A stretch of DNA of 64,000 bases, taken from positions 186,001-250,000 of the forward strand of contig NZ_JRUQ01000019.1 in assembly GCF_000773975.1 (NCBI RefSeq). Reading direction: 5' to 3'. A program made the position numbers and the translations under genes. Below, one piece after another: positions 57,408-64,000 of the stretch. The first letter of the stretch is position 1. Every line of letters begins with the position of its first letter. Under the pieces are notes generated by a model. That model had not been told where the DNA came from. It saw only the letters and a program-made list of their open reading frames with translations, and did no database searches. This DNA is from Erwinia typographi (GTDB lineage Bacteria > Pseudomonadota > Gammaproteobacteria > Enterobacterales > Enterobacteriaceae).

Positions 57408-57767
57408 GTGGTTAAGCTCGCATTTCCCAGGGAGTTACGTTTGTTAACTCCCACTCATTTCACTTTCGTCTTCCAGCAGCCACAAAGAGCTGGCACGCCG
57501 CAAATTACTATTCTCGGCCGCCTGAATTCGCTGGGGCATCCCCGCATCGGTCTTACCGTCGCCAAAAAACACGTTAAGCGCGCGCATGAACGCAACCGGA
57601 TCAAGAGATTGACCCGCGAAAGTTTTCGCCTGCGTCAGCACGAACTTCCAGCAATGGATTTTGTGATCGTGGCGAAAAAGGGCGTGGCTGACTTGGATAA
57701 CCGTGCGCTGACGGAAGCGTTGGAGAAACTATGGCGTCGTCACTGTCGCCTGGCTCGCGGCTCCTGA
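57408..57767 (+). CDS. rnpA: Ribonuclease P protein component
   Basis: Protein subunit of RNase P, 119 residues, which helps the RNA subunit cut tRNA 5' leaders. The RNR motif region is [36 protein letters not shown] and [13 protein letters not shown] are standard. It starts with GTG at 57408, 17 bases after rpmH, as in E. coli. It overlaps yidD by 37 bases. Confidence 0.97.
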   Translation: MVKLAFPRELRLLTPTHFTFVFQQPQRAGTPQITILGRLNSLGHPRIGLTVAKKHVKRAHERNRIKRLTRESFRLRQHELPAMDFVIVAKKGVADLDNRALTEALEKLWRRHCRLARGS

Positions 57768-57988
57768 TCGCGTTGATTCGGGTGTATCAACGCGCGATCA
57801 GTCCGCTGTTAGGCCCCCACTGTCGTTTCCATCCGACCTGCTCTCAATACGGTATTGAGGCCTTGCGCAGGTTTGGAGTGATAAAAGGCAGTTGGTTGAC
57901 GATGAAACGCGTATTAAAATGCCACCCTTTGAACCCGGGTGGCGACGATCCGGTCCCGCCAAAAACCGACGATAACAGAGAACATTAA
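57731..57988 (+). CDS. yidD: Membrane protein insertion efficiency factor YidD
   Basis: Small membrane-associated protein of 85 residues. The UPF0161 core is complete: [31 protein letters not shown], then [13 protein letters not shown], with conserved Cys residues. An amphipathic N-terminal helix binds the inner membrane. It overlaps rnpA and ends two bases before yidC; this order is conserved widely and links it to YidC function. Confidence 0.96.
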   Translation: MASSLSPGSRLLIALIRVYQRAISPLLGPHCRFHPTCSQYGIEALRRFGVIKGSWLTMKRVLKCHPLNPGGDDPVPPKTDDNREH

Positions 57989-57990
57989 CG

Positions 57991-59637
57991 ATGGATTCGC
58001 AACGCAATCTTTTTCTCATCGCTTTTCTGTTCGTGTCTTTTATGATCTGGCAAGCCTGGCAGACGGACCACGCTCCGCAGCCCGCGCAGACTCAGACCAC
58101 GCAAAACACGACCAGCTCAGCCGGTGATGCCGCAAACCAGGGCGTTCCTGCCAGCGGCCAGGGCAAAACGATCACCGTTAAGACTGATGTCCTGTCTTTA
58201 CATATCAACACCCGTGGTGGCGATATCGAACAGGCGCAGCTGCTGACTTACCCTGACAAACTGGGTTCTTCACAGCCATTCCAACTGCTGGAAACCAACC
58301 CTGGTTTTCTGTATCAGGCGCAAAGCGGTCTGACCGGCCGTAACGGCCCGGACAACCCGGCTAACGGCGATCGTCCTCTGTTCACCACCACTCAGGACAG
58401 CTTTGAGATGGCGGACGGCCAGAGCGAACTGCGTATCCCGATGACCTGGACCGCTGAAAACGGCGTAACCTACACCAAAACCTTCGTGCTGAAGCGCGGT
58501 GAGTTTGCGATTAACGTGGATTATCAGGTTAACAACACCAGCCAGCAGCCGCTGGAAGTGGCGATGTTTGGCCAGCTGAAGCAGACCATCGACCTGCCTA
58601 AGCACCGCGATACCGGCAGCAATAACTTTGCGTTGCACACCTTCCGTGGCGCGGCTTACTCCAGCAGTGAGAGCAACTACGAGAAGTACAAGTTCGACAA
58701 AATCAGCGATAACGAAAACCTGAACACCACCACCACCAATGGCTGGGTGGCCATGCTTCAGCAGTATTTCGCTACCGCGTGGGTGCCTCGTACCAATGGC
58801 GCCAACACCCTTTATACCAGCAACCTGGGTAACGGTATTGCGGCCGTAGGCTACAAATCCGCACCGGTTTCCATCGCGCCCGGCGCGCAGCAGAACCTCT
58901 CTGCCACCCTGTGGGTTGGCCCGGAAATTCAGGACAAGATGGCCGCTATCGCGCCACATCTGGACCTGACGGTAGATTACGGCTGGCTGTGGTTTATCTC
59001 TCAGCCGCTGTTCAAACTGCTGAAGTTCCTGCACAGCTTTATCGGTAACTGGGGCTTCTCTATTATCGTTATCACCTTTATCGTGCGTGGCATCATGTAC
59101 CCGCTGACCAAAGCGCAGTATACCTCCATGGCGAAAATGCGTATGCTGCAGCCGAAGATTCAGGCGATGCGTGAGCGTTTAGGTGAAGACAAGCAGCGCA
59201 TGAGTCAGGAGATGATGGCGCTGTATAAAGCTGAGAAAGTGAACCCGCTGGGCGGCTGTCTGCCGCTGGTTATCCAGATGCCTATCTTCCTGGCGCTGTA
59301 TTACATGCTGATGGGCTCGATTGAACTGCGCCACGCGCCGTTCGCCCTGTGGATTCATGACCTGTCTGCGCAGGACCCGTACTATATCCTGCCGATCCTG
59401 ATGGGCATCACGATGTTCTTCATCCAGAAGATGTCGCCGACCACCGTGACCGACCCGATGCAGCAGAAGATCATGACCTTTATGCCGGTCATCTTCACCG
59501 TGTTCTTCCTGTGGTTCCCATCAGGCCTGGTGCTGTACTACATCGTCAGTAACCTGGTGACCATCATCCAGCAGCAGCTGATCTATCGCGGCCTGGAAAA
59601 GCGTGGCTTACACAGCCGCGACAAGAAGAAAGCGTAA
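57991..59637 (+). CDS. yidC: Membrane protein insertase YidC
   Basis: Inner-membrane insertase (Oxa1 family) of 548 residues. An N-terminal signal-anchor (residues 6-22) is followed by the large periplasmic P1 beta domain (about 57-345) and five conserved helices from about 350. The groove Arg lies in [15 protein letters not shown] and the cytoplasmic coiled-coil hairpin in [16 protein letters not shown]. The C-terminus is basic (RDKKKA) for ribosome contact. It inserts ATP synthase c, Lep and similar proteins alone or with Sec. Confidence 0.98.
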   Translation: MDSQRNLFLIAFLFVSFMIWQAWQTDHAPQPAQTQTTQNTTSSAGDAANQGVPASGQGKTITVKTDVLSLHINTRGGDIEQAQLLTYPDKLGSSQPFQLLETNPGFLYQAQSGLTGRNGPDNPANGDRPLFTTTQDSFEMADGQSELRIPMTWTAENGVTYTKTFVLKRGEFAINVDYQVNNTSQQPLEVAMFGQLKQTIDLPKHRDTGSNNFALHTFRGAAYSSSESNYEKYKFDKISDNENLNTTTTNGWVAMLQQYFATAWVPRTNGANTLYTSNLGNGIAAVGYKSAPVSIAPGAQQNLSATLWVGPEIQDKMAAIAPHLDLTVDYGWLWFISQPLFKLLKFLHSFIGNWGFSIIVITFIVRGIMYPLTKAQYTSMAKMRMLQPKIQAMRERLGEDKQRMSQEMMALYKAEKVNPLGGCLPLVIQMPIFLALYYMLMGSIELRHAPFALWIHDLSAQDPYYILPILMGITMFFIQKMSPTTVTDPMQQKIMTFMPVIFTVFFLWFPSGLVLYYIVSNLVTIIQQQLIYRGLEKRGLHSRDKKKA

Positions 59638-59685
59638 CCTGTGAGGCGAGCGTCTTCGCCCCGGCAGTGAGATGCCAGCAGAACG

Positions 59686-59714
59686 AAAAAGGGCGGAATT
59701 TATTCCGCCCTTTT
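59686..59714 (+). terminator. Terminator downstream of yidC
   Basis: AAAAGGGCGGAA / TTCCGCCCTTTT is a 12-base stem with a TTTA loop, about 50 bases after the stop codon. Confidence 0.88.
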
Positions 59715-59770
59715 GCACAATAAGCAGCGGCAAATTCCCTCCGTGCCAGCCGTGCTAACAATCGTTATGA

Positions 59771-59801
59771 TTAAGGCGGTCAAATGGCCGCCTTAATTTT
59801 T
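59771..59801 (+). terminator. Strong hairpin plus T-tract in the mnmE leader
   Basis: TTAAGGCGG-TCAAATGG-CCGCCTTAA followed by five T residues ends 22 bases before the mnmE ATG. It looks like an intrinsic terminator, yet lies just upstream of a coding start. It may be a second terminator, or an attenuator if transcripts begin before it. Confidence 0.7.
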
Positions 59802-59822
59802 GCCTTAAAAAGAGAGTCCAGT

Positions 59823-61187
59823 ATGAGTCAGAGTGAGACTATCGTCGCCCAGGCGACGCCGCCAGGCCGCGGTGGCGTAGGTATTCTGCGCGTTTCCGGC
59901 AGCAAAGCCGCTGAGGTGGCACAGACGCTACTGGGCAAGCTGCCGACACCCCGCTACGCCGACTATCTGCCTTTCCGCGATAGTGAAGGCAACGCGCTGG
60001 ATCAGGGTATTGCGCTGTGGTTTCCTGGCCCTAACTCCTTTACCGGTGAAGACGTTCTGGAACTTCAGGGACACGGCGGCCCGGTGATCCTGGATTTGCT
60101 GCTTAAGCGGATTGTTGCGCTGCCGGGCGTGCGGATCGCGCGTCCTGGCGAATTCTCAGAACGTGCGTTCCTCAACGATAAGCTTGACCTGGCGCAGGCC
60201 GAAGCGATTGCCGACCTGATCGACGCCAGTTCAGAACAGGCCGCCCGCTCCGCGCTGAATTCGCTTCAGGGCGCCTTCTCGCGGCGGGTTAACCATCTTG
60301 TGGAAGCACTTACTAACCTGCGAATCTACGTGGAAGCAGCGATCGACTTCCCTGATGAGGAAATTGACTTCCTGTCAGACGGTAAAATCGAAGCGCAGCT
60401 CAACCAGGTTATTGCCGATCTGGACGGCGTGCATGCCGAAGCGCGTCAGGGAAGCCTGCTGCGCGAAGGGATGAAGGTAGTGATTGCCGGTCGTCCTAAT
60501 GCTGGAAAATCCAGCCTGCTGAACGCGCTGGCAGGTCGGGAAGCAGCGATTGTCACCGCTATCGCCGGAACCACGCGTGACGTCCTGCGCGAACATATTC
60601 ATATTGACGGTATGCCGCTGCATATCATTGATACGGCAGGATTACGCGAAGCCAGCGACGAAGTGGAGCGTATTGGTATCGAACGTGCGTGGAATGAGAT
60701 CGAACAGGCGGACCGGGTGCTGTTTATGGTTGACGGCACCACGACCGGGGAAACCGAACCTGCCGCGATCTGGCCTGACTTTATTGCCCGCCTGCCGGCG
60801 ACGTTACCGATTACCGTAGTGCGTAATAAAGCCGACGTCACTGGCGAGACGCTGGGTATCAAGGAAGTGAATGGTCACTCACTTATTCGCCTGTCCGCGC
60901 GAACCGGCGAAGGCGTTGATCTGCTGCGCAACCATCTGAAGGAAAGCATGGGCTTTTCCGGCAATATAGAGGGCGGTTTCCTGGCGCGCCGTCGCCATTT
61001 GCAGGCGCTCGAGTTAGCATCCACTCACTTACTTGAGGGCAGAGCGCAGCTGCTGGGCGCCCGGGCAGGCGAGCTGCTGGCGGAAGAATTACGAGTCGCT
61101 CAGCATTGCTTAAGCGAGATTACCGGGGAGTTTACCTCCGACGATTTACTGGGCCGCATTTTCTCCAGCTTCTGTATTGGCAAGTAA
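59823..61187 (+). CDS. mnmE: tRNA modification GTPase MnmE
   Basis: GTPase of 454 residues that, with MnmG, makes 5-carboxymethylaminomethyl-uridine at the wobble position of certain tRNAs. The N-terminal folate-binding domain (1-118) has [20 protein letters not shown]. The G domain has [29 protein letters not shown] and NKAD. The C-terminal FCIGK supplies the conserved Cys. The ATG at 59823 gives the known start; an earlier in-frame ATG falls within the hairpin region. Confidence 0.98.
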   Translation: MSQSETIVAQATPPGRGGVGILRVSGSKAAEVAQTLLGKLPTPRYADYLPFRDSEGNALDQGIALWFPGPNSFTGEDVLELQGHGGPVILDLLLKRIVALPGVRIARPGEFSERAFLNDKLDLAQAEAIADLIDASSEQAARSALNSLQGAFSRRVNHLVEALTNLRIYVEAAIDFPDEEIDFLSDGKIEAQLNQVIADLDGVHAEARQGSLLREGMKVVIAGRPNAGKSSLLNALAGREAAIVTAIAGTTRDVLREHIHIDGMPLHIIDTAGLREASDEVERIGIERAWNEIEQADRVLFMVDGTTTGETEPAAIWPDFIARLPATLPITVVRNKADVTGETLGIKEVNGHSLIRLSARTGEGVDLLRNHLKESMGFSGNIEGGFLARRRHLQALELASTHLLEGRAQLLGARAGELLAEELRVAQHCLSEITGEFTSDDLLGRIFSSFCIGK

Positions 61188-61288
61188 GCATTATCCTAAC
61201 CGCCTGCTGATACGATCTGCCGGTTTCACCCTCCTGCTGCGTACACTCCTCCTCTGAGTGAGGAAAAAGCATGATCTTAATCTGAAAA

Positions 61289-61320
61289 ACCCCACATACC
61301 GGTAAAGTGGGGTGTTTTTT
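61289..61320 (+). terminator. Terminator downstream of mnmE
   Basis: ACCCCAC / GTGGGGT arms with an 11-base loop, followed by G and six T residues, about 100 bases after the mnmE stop. Confidence 0.88.
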
Positions 61321-61379
61321 CCTAAGAAAATTCTTACAATAGCGATGATGATTTTCCGACCATTTTCACGGAGCGACAG

Positions 61380-62120
61380 ATGGCAAGTCATTTTGCACGC
61401 AGGACCCTTGTCCACGGCACCCCCTCGGTGCAGCGACTCCCTCAACACCTGATTGATTTTGCCAGCACCCTGGCTGAAAAACGCCGTGCGCGCTTTCTTA
61501 CGGCCCGCTCTCTGCTGGCCGACCTGATGCTGCGCGTCTATGGCATTACTCAACTTCCTGAACTGACCCAGAGCCTCTGCGGTCGCCCGTGCTTTGTTGA
61601 CCGCGATCTCCCTGACTTCAGCCTCGCCTATGCGGGTAACATCATTGGCGTACTGCTGGCGGAGGAAGGCGGCCGCGCCGGTCTTGGCATGGAGATTATT
61701 CGCGCGCACAGCCGTCAAACCCAGGAACAGTATCTGCGGGATTTATCCTCAGGCGAAAAAGCATGGATAAACGCGCAAAACGATCCCAGCGAGGCGGCCC
61801 TGCAGCTTTGGTCAATGCGTAAAAGTTTGCTGAAACTGACCGGGATCGAGGATGTCAGCAGCGACTCGCTACGCCTGCATCCCGCTTCCGGCCGTTTACG
61901 CTCCCTGCGCTTTCCTGATATTCAGGCCATCTCTGACGTTGACCCGTTGATGATCTGGTCCTGCGCGCTGTCGCCGGGCAGCGAGCGCCTGCACCTCTGG
62001 GAGTATGACGAGGAGAAGCACTGGACGAGGCTACAGGAAATTCAGATAAACAGGCCGGAGATGGGCCAGCGCGTGCTGCGTCTGACCAGCCTGCCGCAGG
62101 AGAGAGTGCTGCAAAGCTGA
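61380..62120 (+). CDS. yieE: YieE, 4'-phosphopantetheinyl-transferase-like protein
   Basis: Protein of 246 residues collinear with E. coli YieE: SHFARRTLVHGTPSVQRLP, LTARSLLADLML, LPDFSLAYAGN, then RLHLWEYDEEKHW. The PPTase core motifs are altered: the usual GxD metal motif reads LGMEIIR, and WxxKEAxxK reads WSMRKSLLKLTG. Transferase activity is therefore uncertain. GGAG is about eight bases upstream of the ATG. In E. coli yieE and yieF precede yieG (adeP); here yieF is missing and adeP is convergent. Confidence 0.87.
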   Translation: MASHFARRTLVHGTPSVQRLPQHLIDFASTLAEKRRARFLTARSLLADLMLRVYGITQLPELTQSLCGRPCFVDRDLPDFSLAYAGNIIGVLLAEEGGRAGLGMEIIRAHSRQTQEQYLRDLSSGEKAWINAQNDPSEAALQLWSMRKSLLKLTGIEDVSSDSLRLHPASGRLRSLRFPDIQAISDVDPLMIWSCALSPGSERLHLWEYDEEKHWTRLQEIQINRPEMGQRVLRLTSLPQERVLQS

Positions 62121-62162
62121 ACCCGTGAGCAGGCAAGCGGGACGCCGCCTGTGAAAGAGTAA

Positions 62163-62188
62163 GCAGGCCAGCCTTAGCGGGCCTGCTA
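62163..62188. terminator. Hairpin between yieE and adeP
   Basis: AGCAGGCC / GGCCTGCT perfect arms around a 10-base loop lie between the two converging stops. There is no long T-tract on either side. Confidence 0.5.
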
Positions 62189-62195
62189 AACGCCC

Positions 62196-63509
62196 TTAGT
62201 GGGCGTCGATAAAGATGATTTTCAACACGAACAGCAGCGCCACAACCACCACGCAAGGGCTGATTTCACGCCAGCGCCCCGTCCCCAACTTCATCACGCA
62301 GTAAGAGATAAAGCCCAGCGCAATGCCTTCGGTGATCGAGAAGCTGAACGGCATCATCGCGGTAGTGACGAATGCGGGAACGGCCTCGGTGAGGTCATCC
62401 CACTTTACGCGAGCCAGGCTGGAGGTCATCAGCACACCCACATAGATCAGCGCGCCAGCGGCCGCATAGGCAGGAACCATGCCCGCCAGCGGCGACAGGA
62501 ACATCACCAGCAGGAACAGGATGCCGGTTACCACCGCCATCAGGCCGGTACGACCGCCGACGGAAACGCCTGACGAGCTTTCGATATAGGCGGTAACGGA
62601 GGAGGTGCCGATATAGGCGCCCGCTACGGAGCTGATGCTGTCCACATACAGCGCCTGCTTCATGCGTGGGAAGGTCCCTTTCTCGTTGGTCAGGCCAGCT
62701 TTGTCCGTCACGCCAATCAGCGTGCCGGAGGAGTCGAACAGGTTGACCAGCATGAAGGAGAAGATAATCCCGGCCATGCCAACGTTCAGCGATCCGGCAA
62801 GGTCAACCTGGCCCAGAACGGAGCTAATGCCGGTTGGGGCGGAAAACACGCCGCCGTATTTCACGTCGCCAATCGCCAGGCCGATCAGTGTGGTGATCAC
62901 AATAGAAACCAGCACGGCGATATGAATATTACGCGAGGCCAGGATGGCAATAATAAAGAAGCCGAGCGCGCCCAGCAGCACGCTATGCGAGCTTAAATCC
63001 CCTACCGCCACCAGCGTGTCTTTGTTTGGCACCACAATACCGGCATTTTTCAGGCCGATCATCGCAATAAACAGACCGATACCGGCGGTAATCCCCACGC
63101 GCAGGCTAACCGGGATGTTGGCGATCATCCAGTAACGAATACGGAAAATGGTCAGCAGCAGCAGGCCGACAGCCCCCCAGAAGATGGCTCCCATGCCTAC
63201 CTGCCAGGAAATACCCATTGCGCCAACGACCACAAAAGCGAAGAACGCGTTGAGGCCCATGGCCGGTGCCAGCGCAACCGGCAGGTTAGCCACCAGCCCC
63301 ATCAGAATGCTGCCAAAGGCCGCAATCAGGCAGGTGGTGACAAAAACGGCCTGGGTATTCATCCCGGCCACGCCGAGAATTTGTGGGTTTACAAAAACGA
63401 TATAGACCATCGTCAGAAAGGTGGTGAAACCCGCAATCACTTCAGTACGCGCCGTCGTACCGTGTTCCTGCAGTTTAAAGATCCGCTGTAGTAGACCTGG
63501 ATTGTTCAT
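62196..63509 (-). CDS. adeP: Adenine permease (AzgA family)
   Basis: Inner-membrane purine-base symporter of 437 residues of the NCS2-related AzgA group, with about 13-14 helices. The N-terminal EHGTTARTEVIAGFTTFLTMVYI, the substrate-binding NAFFAFVVV and SSSVTAYIESSSGVSVGGRTG segments and the C-terminal KIIFIDAH match E. coli AdeP (YieG). PurP is a close paralogue, so adenine specificity is probable but not certain. It is divergent from the MocA-like gene. Confidence 0.92.
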   Translation of the reverse strand: MNNPGLLQRIFKLQEHGTTARTEVIAGFTTFLTMVYIVFVNPQILGVAGMNTQAVFVTTCLIAAFGSILMGLVANLPVALAPAMGLNAFFAFVVVGAMGISWQVGMGAIFWGAVGLLLLTIFRIRYWMIANIPVSLRVGITAGIGLFIAMIGLKNAGIVVPNKDTLVAVGDLSSHSVLLGALGFFIIAILASRNIHIAVLVSIVITTLIGLAIGDVKYGGVFSAPTGISSVLGQVDLAGSLNVGMAGIIFSFMLVNLFDSSGTLIGVTDKAGLTNEKGTFPRMKQALYVDSISSVAGAYIGTSSVTAYIESSSGVSVGGRTGLMAVVTGILFLLVMFLSPLAGMVPAYAAAGALIYVGVLMTSSLARVKWDDLTEAVPAFVTTAMMPFSFSITEGIALGFISYCVMKLGTGRWREISPCVVVVALLFVLKIIFIDAH

Positions 63510-63698
63510 TATGTGATTCCAAAACGGAGAAAAGTTATCGTCGGCTATCCTAACCTATAATTGTGATTTTGGGAGCTTGCCGCCGGGGTTTTTCGCAACC
63601 GATTGCGCTGCTTTTTCACAAGGTGTGGAAAAATTGTCGCGAATACCACCAGGCCTCGCGATACTAGCGCTTACCCTACTTTAATCATGGACCTTTGC

Positions 63699-64000
63699 AT
63701 GAAGACACCGGGCATCATCATTCTGGCTGCTGGCCTGGGTACACGCTACAAGCAAGCCGGAGGACGGGGCAATAAACTGCTGGCTCTGCAACAGAACCAG
63801 CAAAGCTTACTGGCGCTAACCCTGCAACAGGCGCAAACCTCGGGCCTTCCACTGCTGCTGGTAACCCGCCCCGAATATGACACCATCCTCGATCTGGCCG
63901 ATCGGCGCCACATTCCCGCGATCGCCGTTGCCAGCAACGGCAGTGGCGAGAGTATTGCGGCGGCCGTGCAGCACACAAGGAACTGGTCAGGATGGCTGAT
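63699..64000 (+). CDS. MocA-like nucleotidyltransferase (partial, 3' end off the window)
   Basis: The first 100 residues or so of a MobA-type NTP transferase. The P-loop-like GIIILAAGLGTRYKQ is followed by the Lys that binds the nucleotide phosphate (GNKLLALQ) and the GSGESIAAAV segment typical of molybdenum-cofactor cytidylyltransferases (MocA) that serve xanthine-dehydrogenase-type enzymes. Start at ATG 63699, with another in-frame ATG at 63687; neither has a strong ribosome binding site. No stop is reached before the window edge. XdhC- or XDH-type genes might follow, but they are not visible. Confidence 0.8.
   Translation, partial: MKTPGIIILAAGLGTRYKQAGGRGNKLLALQQNQQSLLALTLQQAQTSGLPLLLVTRPEYDTILDLADRRHIPAIAVASNGSGESIAAAVQHTRNWSGWL

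Overview
This is a chromosomal segment of a gamma-proteobacterium of the order Enterobacterales, most likely family Erwiniaceae (Erwinia/Pantoea relatives). The backbone runs in Escherichia-like blocks: sodA; fdhD-fdoGHI-fdhE; tag-yiaD; avtA; ibpA-yidQ-yidR-dgo-yidA; gyrB-recF-dnaN-dnaA // rpmH-rnpA-yidD-yidC-mnmE; yieE-adeP. The family call rests mainly on a lone ibpA with no ibpB beside it, whose product carries His66 and Asp109, the residues I recall as marking the single-sHsp Erwiniaceae lineage. The genus cannot be named from this window. No rRNA, tRNA, CRISPR array, insertion sequence or prophage was recognised, and oriC is not here.

Layout. 1-2170: end of a ribose-type sugar ABC transporter. 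2489-3999: LysE-type exporter and sodA. 4197-13222: two adjoining amino-compound modules. One is a class III aminotransferase with a divergent DeoR-type regulator. The other is a RpiR-regulated operon of a polyamine-type ABC transporter, a creatinase-like M24 protein and a glutamine-amidotransferase-like hydrolase. 13418-20209: formate dehydrogenase-O genes with both accessory proteins. The catalytic subunit has Cys196 where E. coli has selenocysteine, and a perfect FNR box lies in front of it. 20302-25428: yibF, a DUF1345 membrane protein and a torYZ-type cytochrome/reductase pair. 25570-27456: an expanded ycgZ-ymgA-ariR cluster of small regulatory proteins.

27853-37443: tag, yiaD, then a 2-ketogluconate locus (ptxS-like regulator, kguE-kguK-kguT-kguD) interrupted by a DUF943/DUF3289 pair, then avtA. 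37481-45591: heat-shock ibpA, yidQ, yidR and a galactonate (dgo) operon with a substituted transporter and an added 2-hydroxyacid dehydrogenase. 45866-48520: an AT-rich insertion encoding two unrelated predicted secreted serine proteases. 48771-61187: yidA, an orphan LuxR-type regulator, then the conserved replication and membrane-insertion core diverging from the dnaA-rpmH control region. 61380-64000: yieE, adeP and the start of a MocA-like nucleotidyltransferase.

Functionally, the accessory stretches are mostly sugar-acid catabolism (2-ketogluconate and galactonate), anaerobic respiration (formate in, N- or S-oxide out) and uptake of amino compounds. This mix would suit a plant- or insect-associated facultative anaerobe, which is an inference. 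The least explained parts are the M24/GATase ABC operon, the DUF943/DUF3289 pair, the serine protease pair and the expanded AriR-family cluster.
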